Shown: positions 15,090-23,599 of the stretch, piece after piece | Position numbering within the stretch: position 1 is the stretch's first letter | Layout: each line of letters opens with the position of its first letter | Assembly: GCA_966185765.1 (NCBI GenBank) | Contig: CBIFVZ010000004.1 | Location: forward strand, 1-64,000 | DNA from: CBIFVZ01 sp966185765 | Lineage (GTDB): Bacteria; Pseudomonadota; Gammaproteobacteria; Enterobacterales; Enterobacteriaceae | Reading direction: 5' to 3' | DNA: 64,000 nt | Translations under genes and position numbers: made by a program | Notes under the pieces: model-generated | Database searches by the model: none | What the model was told of the DNA's origin: nothing | What the model saw: only the letters and a program-made list of their open reading frames with translations

Positions 15090-17387
15090 TTATTTCAATT
15101 CAAATTCACCCTGTTTCACCCGAGCGGAATCCAGCCCGATGAAGACATTGAACTTGCCAGGCTCGGCAGCGTACTCCATTTTCTGGTTCCAGAACTTAAG
15201 CGCATTCACGTCAATCGGGAAACTCACGGTGGTGGACTCTCCCGGCTTGAGCGTTACTTTCTTAAACGCTTTCAGCTCTTTTAGCGGGCGGCTCATCGAC
15301 GCCGTCACATCCTGCAGATACATCTGCACCGCAGTGGCCCCTTCGCGTTCGCCGGTGTTGCTGACGGTGACGCTGGCGTTTACCGAGCCATCCTTTGTCA
15401 TGCTCGGTGCCGACATCTTCACATCGGATACGCTAAACGTGGTATAGCTCAGGCCGTAGCCAAACGGATAGAGTGGGCCGTTGGCCTCATCAAAGTAGCG
15501 CGACGTGTACTTATTCGGCTTCTCGGGGTTATACGGACGCCCGGTATTGAGATGGCTGTAATACACCGGGATTTGACCGACCGAGCGCGGGAATGACATG
15601 GGCAGTTTGCCAGACGGGTTGTAGTCGCCAAAGAGGACATCGGCAATGGCATTGCCCCCTTCAGTGCCCGCAAACCAGGTCTCAAGAATGGCATCTGCCT
15701 GCTGGTCTTCTTTGACTATTGCCAGCGGGCGGCCATTCATCAGTACCAGCACCAGCGGCTTACCGGTGGCTTTAAGCGCGCTAATCAGGTCACGCTGGCT
15801 CTGCGGAATGGTAATGTCAGTGCGACTCGATGCCTCATGCGCCATGCCCTGCGCTTCGCCCACCACCGCAACCACCACATCAGACTGTTTTGCCGCCTCA
15901 ACGGCTTCATCAATCATCTGCTGCGGCGTGCGTGAATCAACGGTCACCGCTTTTTCATACTGGTTAAGGAAGTCGATAATGCCTTTGTGATTAGTAACGT
16001 TGGCCCCTTTGGCGTAAATAATCTTCGCCTTGTCGCCCACAGCACTTCGAATACCCTGTAGCGCCGTCACGGTCTGCGCAATCACCCCTGCGCCGGACCA
16101 ACTGCCCATCATATCGCGCTGGCTATCGGCAAGCGGTCCCACCACGGCAATAGTGCCGGACTTTTTCAGCGGCAGCGTTTGCTGGCGATTTTTCAACAAC
16201 ACCAGACTCTCACGTGCCACCTTACGAGCCTCTTCACGGTGCAGACGCGCTTCGGCAAAGGTGTCTTTCGGATCGGAGTCTTTCGGTCCCAGGTGACGAT
16301 ACGGGTCGTTAAAAAGCCCCATATCGTATTTCACGTTAAGCACGTGGCGGGCGGCATCGTCCAGTTCGGTCAGGGTCACGTCACCGTTTTTCACCAGCTC
16401 CGGCAGGTACTTACTGTAGTACTCATCGCTCATGCTCATGTTAATGCCGGACTTGATCGCCACGCGCACCGCATCTTTCGGGTCGCTGGCGGTGCCGTGC
16501 TTGATGAGCTCTTTAATCGCCCCGTGATCCGATACGGTAATGCCGCTAAAGCCCCACTTATCGCGCAGAATCTCTTTAAGCAACCAGGCGTCAGAGGACG
16601 CAGGCGTGCCGTTAAGTGAGTTCAGGCCCACCATCACCGCGCCGCTGCCCGCATCCAGACCGGCTTTATACGGCGGCATGTAATCGTTAAACAGGCGCTG
16701 CTGGCTCATGTCGACCGTGTTGTACTCTTTACCGCCTTCCACCGCGCCATAGGCGGCAAAGTGCTTAACGCTGGTCATCACCGAGTAGCGGTCAGCCGGG
16801 CTTTTGCCCTGCATGGCCTCGACCATCGTGCGGCCCATCACTGAGGTCAGGTACGTGTCTTCACCAAAACCTTCCGAGACACGGCCCCAGCGTGGATCGC
16901 GTGATACGTCCACCATTGGCGCCCAGGTCATGTTCAGACCGTCATCGGCGGCCTCATATGCCGACACACGCCCCACCGTTTTTACCGCCTCCAGGTTAAA
17001 GCTGGACGCTAACCCTAAGCTTATCGGGAACACGGTACGCTGACCGTGCACCACGTCAAAGGCAAAAAACAGCGGAATCTTCAGGCGGCTGAGTTCCATA
17101 ACCTGGTCCTGCATCGCGCGAATGTCCGGGCGGGTGACGGTATTAAAAATAGCGCCGACCTGGCCTTCTTTAATCATCTCGCGGATGGCTTCTTTCGGGT
17201 TATCCGGGCCAACGCTGATAAGACGCAACTGACCGATTTTTTCATCGACGGTCATTTTCTTAAGCAGGTCGGTTACGAATGCATCGCGGGCCTGCTCAGT
17301 CAGCGGATGGTCGCCAAACAGCTCTTCTGCCAGCGCCGGTTGCAGCGCCAGGCTTACGGTGATGCCTGCTACATAAAGCCATTTCAT
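15090..17387 (-). CDS. bglX: Periplasmic beta-glucosidase BglX (GH3)
   Basis: The 765-aa protein equals E. coli BglX in length. A signal peptide (cleavage after LQPALA) is followed by the GH3 N-domain with the nucleophile Asp in TVSDHGAIKEL near residue 287, then the alpha/beta sandwich domain (AVVGEAQGMAHEASSRTDI) and a C-terminal fibronectin-like domain. It releases glucose from beta-glucosides in the periplasm. The start at 17387 follows the family; the open frame to 17756 runs into the divergent dld gene. Its terminator has been split by element copy 2. Confidence 0.97.
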   Translation of the reverse strand: MKWLYVAGITVSLALQPALAEELFGDHPLTEQARDAFVTDLLKKMTVDEKIGQLRLISVGPDNPKEAIREMIKEGQVGAIFNTVTRPDIRAMQDQVMELSRLKIPLFFAFDVVHGQRTVFPISLGLASSFNLEAVKTVGRVSAYEAADDGLNMTWAPMVDVSRDPRWGRVSEGFGEDTYLTSVMGRTMVEAMQGKSPADRYSVMTSVKHFAAYGAVEGGKEYNTVDMSQQRLFNDYMPPYKAGLDAGSGAVMVGLNSLNGTPASSDAWLLKEILRDKWGFSGITVSDHGAIKELIKHGTASDPKDAVRVAIKSGINMSMSDEYYSKYLPELVKNGDVTLTELDDAARHVLNVKYDMGLFNDPYRHLGPKDSDPKDTFAEARLHREEARKVARESLVLLKNRQQTLPLKKSGTIAVVGPLADSQRDMMGSWSGAGVIAQTVTALQGIRSAVGDKAKIIYAKGANVTNHKGIIDFLNQYEKAVTVDSRTPQQMIDEAVEAAKQSDVVVAVVGEAQGMAHEASSRTDITIPQSQRDLISALKATGKPLVLVLMNGRPLAIVKEDQQADAILETWFAGTEGGNAIADVLFGDYNPSGKLPMSFPRSVGQIPVYYSHLNTGRPYNPEKPNKYTSRYFDEANGPLYPFGYGLSYTTFSVSDVKMSAPSMTKDGSVNASVTVSNTGEREGATAVQMYLQDVTASMSRPLKELKAFKKVTLKPGESTTVSFPIDVNALKFWNQKMEYAAEPGKFNVFIGLDSARVKQGEFELK

Positions 17388-17684
17388 TAGAATCACTCTC
17401 ACATTGCGCGACCAGGCTGCGGGTCGCCTCTTCCTTTGATAAGACACGCAGTGTGCCACAAGCAAAACAACGGATGAAACGAAACAGACTGATATATCGA
17501 TTATTTCCATCGCACTGGGGTGCTTTTCAGCGCTATGCTTATAGCCGCAAAGGTCTGGCGGCGCACAAACCCGACATCGCGCTTCAGGGGTACTGTGCGC
17601 CCGGCAGCAGTCAATAACGTCAAAACCCGTCGCGCTAAGCCAGGCCATTATTATTCGCATCTTGCTCACCACAAGGAGTGGACC

Positions 17685-19430
17685 ATGTCCCACAATATGC
17701 ATGACAACAGTGTAGCGCTGCTTAACGAACTTACCCGCCTTGTCGGTCCGGCCCACATACTGACTGAGGCGGCCAAAACGGCGCGCTATCGTCGCGGCTT
17801 TCGCTCTGGCGAAGGTGATGCGCTGGCGGTCGTGTTCCCGGGTTCACTGCTGGAACTGTGGCGTGTGCTGAACGCCTGTGTTGCGGCCGATAAAATTATT
17901 TTGATGCAGGCGGCAAACACTGGCCTGACCGAAGGGTCCACCCCTAACGGGCGCGACTACGATCGCGATATTGTTATTATCAGCACGCTGCGCCTTGATA
18001 AACTCCAGTTGCTTGATAACGGTGAGCAGGTGCTGGCCTTCCCTGGTACGACGCTCTATACGCTTGAAAAAGCGCTTAAGCCGCTTGGCCGTGAGCCACA
18101 CTCCGTGATTGGTTCATCGTGTATTGGCGCGTCGGTGGTTGGAGGCATCTGTAATAACTCTGGCGGGTCACTGGTACAGCGCGGACCGGCGTATACCGAG
18201 ATGGCGCTGTTTGCGCGCATTAACGAACATGGCACGTTACAGCTGGTTAACCATCTTGGTATTGAGCTTGGCAGCACGCCGGAACAAATCCTCGGCAGAC
18301 TGGACGACGAGCGCGTGCGCCCTGAGGATATTCGCCACGACACGCGCCTGGCCTCTGCCCACGATTATATTGAGCGCGTGCGTGATGTTGAGGCCGATTC
18401 CCCGTCGCGCTACAACGCCGACCCAACGCGGCTGTTTGAGGCCTCCGGCTGTGCAGGCAAACTGGCGGTGTTTGCCGTACGGCTGGATACCTTCGTTGCC
18501 GAAAAACAGCAGGGTGTATTTTACATTGGCACCAATGAGCCTAAGGTGCTCACCGATATTCGCCGCCACATTCTGGCAAACTTTAAAAATGTGCCGGTCG
18601 CGGGTGAATATATGCACCGCGATATCTATGATATTGCTGAAAAATACGGTAAAGACACCTTCCTGATGATAGACAAGCTCGGCACCGATAAAATGCCGTT
18701 CTTCTTTACGTTAAAAGGCCGTGCCGACGCGCTCCTTGAGCGCGTACCCTTCGTGAAGCCGCACTTCAGCGACCGCGTGATGCAAAGACTCGGCGCGCTG
18801 TTTCCCTCTCATCTGCCGCCGCGCATGAAAAGCTGGCGTGAGAAATATGAACATCACCTGCTGCTGAAAATGTCCGGGGATGGCATTGCCGAAGCACGCG
18901 ACTGGCTAAGTACCTGGTTTAAAGAGGCAGAAGGCGATTTCTTTGCCTGTACCACTGAAGAAGGCAGTAAAGCGTTCCTGCATCGTTTTGCTGCCGCAGG
19001 TGCCGCCGTGCGTTATCACGCCGTCCATGCCGATGAGGTGGAAGATATTCTGGCGCTGGATATCGCGCTGCGACGCAACGACCGTGACTGGTTTGAAACG
19101 CTGCCCACCAGCATCAGCGATAAGCTGACGCATAAACTCTATTACGGACACTTTTTATGCCACGTTTTCCATCAGGATTACATTGTGAAAAAAGGTGTGG
19201 ATGTCCACGCGCTAAAAGAAGAGATGCTCGCTTTACTCCGTGAGCGCGGTGCGCAATACCCCGCTGAGCATAACGTTGGTCATTTATATGAAGCGCCAGA
19301 GGCGCTACGTGCGTTTTATAAAGAGAACGATCCAACCAACAGCATGAACCCTGGCATTGGCAAAACCAGTAAACTGAAACACTGGGGCGAATGCGGCTGT
19401 GACAAACCACACGAGAATAATGTGGCGTAA
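17685..19430 (+). CDS. dld: Quinone-dependent D-lactate dehydrogenase
   Basis: The 581-aa flavoprotein aligns with E. coli Dld (571 aa). It has an FAD-binding PCMH domain (QAANTGLTEGSTPNG, GSSCIGASVVGGICNNSGGSLV), a central cap and membrane-binding part, and the C-terminal NVGHLYEAPEALRAFYKENDPTNSMNPGIGK region. It oxidises D-lactate and feeds electrons to quinone at the inner membrane. ACAAGGAGTGG precedes the start. The frame upstream to 17520 has no similarity. It is divergent from bglX. Confidence 0.97.
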   Translation: MSHNMHDNSVALLNELTRLVGPAHILTEAAKTARYRRGFRSGEGDALAVVFPGSLLELWRVLNACVAADKIILMQAANTGLTEGSTPNGRDYDRDIVIISTLRLDKLQLLDNGEQVLAFPGTTLYTLEKALKPLGREPHSVIGSSCIGASVVGGICNNSGGSLVQRGPAYTEMALFARINEHGTLQLVNHLGIELGSTPEQILGRLDDERVRPEDIRHDTRLASAHDYIERVRDVEADSPSRYNADPTRLFEASGCAGKLAVFAVRLDTFVAEKQQGVFYIGTNEPKVLTDIRRHILANFKNVPVAGEYMHRDIYDIAEKYGKDTFLMIDKLGTDKMPFFFTLKGRADALLERVPFVKPHFSDRVMQRLGALFPSHLPPRMKSWREKYEHHLLLKMSGDGIAEARDWLSTWFKEAEGDFFACTTEEGSKAFLHRFAAAGAAVRYHAVHADEVEDILALDIALRRNDRDWFETLPTSISDKLTHKLYYGHFLCHVFHQDYIVKKGVDVHALKEEMLALLRERGAQYPAEHNVGHLYEAPEALRAFYKENDPTNSMNPGIGKTSKLKHWGECGCDKPHENNVA

Positions 19431-19444
19431 TCGCTGTGCATTTA

Positions 19445-19469
19445 CATCCGCCTTCGTGTAAGGCGGATG
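19445..19469. repeat. Short hairpin after dld
   Basis: CATCCGCCTT (19445-19454) pairs perfectly with AAGGCGGATG (19460-19469) over CGTGT. There is no U-tract. It may protect the dld 3' end or be a REP-like relic. Confidence 0.5.
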
Positions 19470-19516
19470 CCATGAAAGTCAAAAATGCCGGTCTGTTTAA
19501 CGCTGTTGCGACACTC

Positions 19517-19553
19517 AGTCAACAAGGGGCGCATAACGCGCCCCTTGTTGACT
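19517..19553. terminator. Bidirectional terminator between dld and the OmpA-domain gene
   Basis: A perfect 16-bp stem with a 5-base loop starts AGTCAACAAGG and closes with CCTTGTTGACT. It sits between two converging genes. U-tracts are poor on both sides, but the stem is very strong. Confidence 0.7.
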
Positions 19554-19582
19554 GGGTTTGCAGACCACGCAACCAGAGAAAA

Positions 19583-20776
19583 TTATTTTTCTGTCACGTT
19601 AATATCAATACGGCGGTTGCGCGCACGGTTTTCAGCAGAATCATTCGGTACAACCGGATGCGCAGAACCGTAACCCTCGGCAGTTACGCGTTCTGGTGAC
19701 ACGCCACGTTCAATTAAGGACAGACGCACCGAATCCGCACGTTGCTGAGATAACTTCATATTAAATTCCTCAGTGCCGGTGTTGTCGGTATAGCCACCCA
19801 GTTTGATTTTCACTTTATCCCAGGCACGCAGGATATTGGCGATATTGTTGAGCTGCTCTTCAGACTGCGGCTCCAGCTGCGCGCTGTTGGTTTTAAATAC
19901 CAGACGGTCAAAGGAGAACCACCGATCTTTACTGACCGGATCGCTGCTTTCAATGTGCGCAATCAGGTGGTTCTCAATGCCATTTTCCGGGATATTCAGC
20001 GTCACATCGTTCGGCAACTGCTTTTTGAAAAACTCGCCAAGCTGCTGCTTCGCCAGTGACCAGGTACTCGCCTCATCAGCAGGCTGTGCAGCAGGCGCAG
20101 GGGCTACCGGGGCAGATGCCTGCGTCTCTGGTGACGAGCTGGCGCAGCTGCGAAGCAGCAGGAAGGCCAACAACAGCAGAAGAATCAGCAGGATCCACGG
20201 CCAGATTTTACGGCGTTTAGCTGGCGCAACCGCGCTGGTGACACCCGCAGTCGCCGCCGCTGTGCTGGCCGCCGCCGCAGGCGCAGGCGCGGCCTTGCTC
20301 TGTCCCAGCGTGCCCGGTGCCGCAGCGCGCAGCTCAGGCAACTGAGTTTCTAACCATCCCACCAGCGAAATCGACTGTGCGCTTCTGTTACGCAGATATT
20401 TACCAGCAATACCCAGGACAATGCTTCCCGCCACACTCAGCAGCGAAATAGCTTTCTCTTTGTTAATATTTAATGAAGAAGCAATAGTCTCAATGGTTTC
20501 GCTGGTGTGGTTATTCAAAATAGCAGAAAGCAACTGCGGCAGACCACCTGCCAAAATATCACTTAAGCGAGATACAGAAAATTCAGGAATATTATATAAT
20601 TCTCTTAAAAAATCGGCAGGATAATTCCCGCTCTTAAGATAGCTATAAAGCTGCGCGACTAATATCGGGCACAGCTGCGGTAAAGAGGCAGCAGCGCCAT
20701 TGCCCAGTTCTGTGGCGAGAGTTTCTTTTGTTTGCGAAGAAAAAAAATCCGCGAGTTGTTTTAATGCACCGTCCAT
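19583..20776 (-). CDS. DUF937-like/OmpA C-terminal domain fusion protein
   Basis: The 397-aa protein has three parts. Residues 1-155 form a helical region resembling DUF937/YidB-type domains (GGLPQLLSAILNNHT, then INKEKAISLLSVAGSIVLG). An Ala/Pro linker leads to KRRK and one membrane helix at 191-209. Residues about 289-397 are an OmpA-like peptidoglycan-binding domain (GYTDNTGTEEFN, LSQQRADSV, NRARNRRIDI). The positive residues before the helix place the N-part in the cytoplasm and the OmpA domain in the periplasm. It may tie an inner-membrane assembly to the cell wall. It is absent at this point in E. coli. Function unknown. Confidence 0.8.
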   Translation of the reverse strand: MDGALKQLADFFSSQTKETLATELGNGAAASLPQLCPILVAQLYSYLKSGNYPADFLRELYNIPEFSVSRLSDILAGGLPQLLSAILNNHTSETIETIASSLNINKEKAISLLSVAGSIVLGIAGKYLRNRSAQSISLVGWLETQLPELRAAAPGTLGQSKAAPAPAAAASTAAATAGVTSAVAPAKRRKIWPWILLILLLLLAFLLLRSCASSSPETQASAPVAPAPAAQPADEASTWSLAKQQLGEFFKKQLPNDVTLNIPENGIENHLIAHIESSDPVSKDRWFSFDRLVFKTNSAQLEPQSEEQLNNIANILRAWDKVKIKLGGYTDNTGTEEFNMKLSQQRADSVRLSLIERGVSPERVTAEGYGSAHPVVPNDSAENRARNRRIDINVTEK

Positions 20777-20916
20777 GTTAGCTCCACAATTAATAAAACC
20801 GGCATGCCGAATAATATTATCCGGCAGCGGAATAATATCATCGGATTAATTAATCGCAAAACCACCTTATATAATCTGGTGCGTTAACAGAAAAAATAAC
20901 GTTATTTAGTCTTACT

Positions 20917-20944
20917 GACAGGCGCGCAATGGATACGCGCCGTC
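20917..20944 (-). terminator. Candidate pbpG terminator
   Basis: On the minus strand GACGGCGCG pairs with CGCGCCTGTC apart from one mismatch, eight bases after the pbpG stop. The U-tract is weak. Confidence 0.45.
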
Positions 20945-20951
20945 ATTCCCA

Positions 20952-21872
20952 TTAATCCGCGCTGGCGGTCACCTGCCCTGCGGCGCGTTCACGCTTGTAG
21001 GCCAGGGCCGCAGCGGGTACGGGCTTCACTTCCCCGGTTTCAAGCCAGGTGCGCAGACGGCTGGCATCAGCAAAATGGGTGTACTTACCAAACGCATCCA
21101 TCACCACCAGTGCCACCGGACGGTTATTAATTAACGTGCGCATCACCAGGCAGTGGCCCGCGGCGTTAGTAAAACCGGTTTTCGTTAACTGGATATTCCA
21201 GTTGTCGCGGTAGACCAGGTGGTTAGTATTACGAAACGGCAGCGTATAGGCGGGATTACTGAAAGTGGCCATCTCTTCACGTGTGGTGCTTAGTTGGCCA
21301 AGCAGTGGATACTGTTTGCTGGCAATAAGCAGTCTGGTAAGGTCGCGTGCGGTAGAGACGTTTTCTGTCGACAGACCCGTCGGCTCCACAAAGCGAGTAT
21401 GGCTCATACCCAGCGCTTTCGCCTTCTCGTTCATTGCGCGAATAAACGCGTTATAACCGCCTGGATAGTGATGCGCCAGGCTCGCCGCGGCACGGTTTTC
21501 TGACGACATAAGCGCCAGCAGCAGCATATCACGACGGCTGATTTCGCTGTTCAAACGCACCCGTGAATAGATTCCCTTCATTTCCGGTGTATGACTAATA
21601 TCCACCGCCAGTTTCTGATCCAGCGGTAAACGTGCATCCAGTACCACCATCGCCGTCATAAGCTTCGTGATAGACGCGATGGGTCGCACAAGGTCGGGAT
21701 GGCTGGAATAAAGCACCTTATTGGTGTTGAGGTCAATAATCATGGCGCTGCCCGAGGCAATCTGGGGCTGACTAACGCTGGACTGCGTAGTGTTGGCGAC
21801 AGCGGCGCCAGGCGCGAACGGCAATGCAAATAACAGTGCCAGGCTCAACAGGGAAACACGGATTTTCGGCAT
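20952..21872 (-). CDS. pbpG: D-alanyl-D-alanine endopeptidase PBP7
   Basis: The 306-aa periplasmic serine peptidase has an export signal in its first 26 residues and the three penicillin-binding motifs: SITK at 67-70 with catalytic Ser67, SEN at 124-126 and KTG at 231-233. It cleaves DD-crosslinks of murein. Length and order match E. coli PbpG. The Ser-x-Asn and Lys-Thr-Gly motifs are intact, so it should be active. Confidence 0.96.
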   Translation of the reverse strand: MPKIRVSLLSLALLFALPFAPGAAVANTTQSSVSQPQIASGSAMIIDLNTNKVLYSSHPDLVRPIASITKLMTAMVVLDARLPLDQKLAVDISHTPEMKGIYSRVRLNSEISRRDMLLLALMSSENRAAASLAHHYPGGYNAFIRAMNEKAKALGMSHTRFVEPTGLSTENVSTARDLTRLLIASKQYPLLGQLSTTREEMATFSNPAYTLPFRNTNHLVYRDNWNIQLTKTGFTNAAGHCLVMRTLINNRPVALVVMDAFGKYTHFADASRLRTWLETGEVKPVPAAALAYKRERAAGQVTASAD

Positions 21873-22008
21873 AGCTGGGTCTTAATCCATTCACTAAAAT
21901 GATAATAATGGTCGCTACCGTGTACGAAAAAAGCGAGCGGAAGCAAATGCCTGCGCATCATACTCCGCGATGAGACCCTCTCGCCACAGGATAATCGTGA
22001 CGAAATGC

Positions 22009-22038
22009 TGCGGCGCTGCACATATTTGCAGCGCCGCA
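22009..22038 (-). terminator. yohC terminator
   Basis: A perfect 12-bp stem, TGCGGCGCTGCA (22009-22020) and TGCAGCGCCGCA (22027-22038), with a 6-base loop lies seven bases past the yohC stop. The following U-run is short. Confidence 0.65.
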
Positions 22039-22044
22039 ACGCAT

Positions 22045-22632
22045 TCAGAATAATCTGTATCCATAACCCCACAGCACTACCGTTAATGCCAGCAGTACCT
22101 CAAGTACCAGTACGCCAATAGCAAGCGTTGAGCTGGAGAAGCTCAGGCCTTCGTCACGGGTAATATTCAGGAAGGTCGGGATGCCCACATACAGCAGGTA
22201 TCCGGTGTAAAATAACGCCAACGTCCCCGCGAGCGCACACAGCCACACCAGCGGATACAGTGCCACTACCCCACTTAAGAACAGCGGCGTTGCCACATAA
22301 CCCGCAAACACCATACACATCCCCGGCGACGGGCGTTGCGGATAATTACGCGCCATCCAGCGAATAACATACCCCATGACTGCCACACCAGCGAGCATCA
22401 GCGCATAGAACAGCACTGCCAGCCCCAGTCCCGTCATGAGCGACAGCCTGACCACGGTTCCGTCGCCAAAATTCCAACCAATTTGAGTGGTACCAATAAA
22501 CGCACAGATAACCGGTATCGCCGCCATGAGTAACACATGGTGCATATAGTGGTGAGAAACCGTTTCGTTTTCGCGTTTGATCGCCTGCATTTCACTGCTG
22601 GGATGAGAGAACAGTCCCCATACATGGTTCAT
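22045..22632 (-). CDS. yohC: Yip1-family inner-membrane protein YohC
   Basis: The 195-aa protein is hydrophobic with about five membrane helices and begins MNHVWGLFSHP, the start of E. coli YohC and other Yip1-domain proteins. Its role is unknown. It is divergent from yohD across about 177 bp, the same order as in E. coli. Confidence 0.93.
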   Translation of the reverse strand: MNHVWGLFSHPSSEMQAIKRENETVSHHYMHHVLLMAAIPVICAFIGTTQIGWNFGDGTVVRLSLMTGLGLAVLFYALMLAGVAVMGYVIRWMARNYPQRPSPGMCMVFAGYVATPLFLSGVVALYPLVWLCALAGTLALFYTGYLLYVGIPTFLNITRDEGLSFSSSTLAIGVLVLEVLLALTVVLWGYGYRLF

Positions 22633-22809
22633 ACAACCTCCTCATCAGCCACGCTGCGTAAGAGCCTTACACGCTAAGTATAATTCACCGTTACCGTTCA
22701 GCTGTGAAAGTGGCGATATTTTATCCGGACAGTGACGCCCGGGTGGCCCTCCTCCCCCTCCAGGGGTGTATGCTTAAAAGGTAAACGCAAAAAGAGAACC
22801 TTATATTCA

Positions 22810-23388
22810 ATGGATATCACAAGCTTGATTGAGCATTACGGCTACGGCGCGCTAATGGTGGGGAGCATCGCCGAAGGTGAAACCATTACGCTACTGGGCG
22901 GCATCGCCGCCCACCAGGGACTGCTGAAACTCCCGTTAGTGATTGCCGCCGTCGCACTCGGCGGCATGATTGGCGACCAGGTGTTGTACTTCATCGGCCG
23001 ACGTTTTGGCGACTCACTGCTGAGCCGCTTTAGCCGTCATCAGAAGCAAATCACCAAAGCGCGCCGCATGATTAACCGCCGCCCGTGGCTGTTTGTTATT
23101 GGTACGCGCTTTATGTACGGTTTTCGTATTATCGGCCCTATTCTCATCGGCGCCAGCCACCTGCCGCCAAAGGTATTTTTACCACTTAATATTTTAGGGG
23201 CCATTGTCTGGGCAGCGCTGTTCTCTACGCTTGGCTATATGGGAGGCGAACTGATTGCACCGTGGCTGCACAGCGTGGATAAACACCTTAAACAGATTAT
23301 CTGGCTGGTACTGGCCGTGGGACTGGTACTGACGGTACGCTTCTGGCTAAAGCGACGCGCCCGTAAAAAAGAGGACTCAGAGGACTGA
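22810..23388 (+). CDS. yohD: DedA-family membrane protein YohD
   Basis: The 192-aa protein equals E. coli YohD in length. It has the DedA features: an acidic residue in GSIAEGETITLLGG, the GDQVLYFIGRRFG segment and the FMYGFRIIGPILIGAS re-entrant region. DedA proteins are linked to undecaprenyl-phosphate or lipid recycling and to proton-motive-force maintenance. The start at 22810 matches the family; the ORF is open from 22732 without similarity. It is followed immediately by a methyltransferase remnant. Confidence 0.94.
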   Translation: MDITSLIEHYGYGALMVGSIAEGETITLLGGIAAHQGLLKLPLVIAAVALGGMIGDQVLYFIGRRFGDSLLSRFSRHQKQITKARRMINRRPWLFVIGTRFMYGFRIIGPILIGASHLPPKVFLPLNILGAIVWAALFSTLGYMGGELIAPWLHSVDKHLKQIIWLVLAVGLVLTVRFWLKRRARKKEDSED

Positions 23389-23389
23389 T

Positions 23390-23536
23390 ATGACAGACGG
23401 CCACAAGACACAGAATATTTACGACGACCCGCAATTTTTTGCCGGTTACGCCACGCTTGCACGTTCTCAGCAAGGGCTGGACGGCGCCCAGCTGCATAGC
23501 GAGCTATCTACGCGACAGGCCTGTCGCGTATTATAA
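23390..23536 (+). pseudogene. N-terminal remnant of a class I SAM-dependent methyltransferase
   Basis: One base after the yohD stop an ATG opens a 48-aa frame: MTDGHKTQNIYDDPQFFAGY and then ATLARSQQGLDGA. This is the typical first 33 residues of small enterobacterial methyltransferases, which normally continue to a VLDLGCG-type SAM site. Here the similarity ends at LDGA and the frame stops at 23536. No SAM-binding motif is found in the 60 bases before the next gene. The rest of the gene appears to be deleted. The break lies next to a perfect 22-bp palindrome. Confidence 0.65.
23509..23530. repeat. Perfect 22-bp palindrome
   Basis: Eleven-base arms TACGCGACAGG and CCTGTCGCGTA meet with no loop. 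It lies at the truncation of the methyltransferase remnant and 70 bases from the end of the beta-glucosidase gene. It may act as a terminator for either side or be a scar of the deletion. Confidence 0.6.
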
Positions 23537-23599
23537 CGGTGAGCGTTTGACCGCAGCCTGCGCCCCCATCCACCAGGCGCAAACTGCGGCGAAAACAAC

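Noticed and set aside
15090..17756. 888-aa version of BglX
   Set aside because: The extension overlaps the divergent dld leader and start; the signal peptide at 17387 defines the N-terminus.
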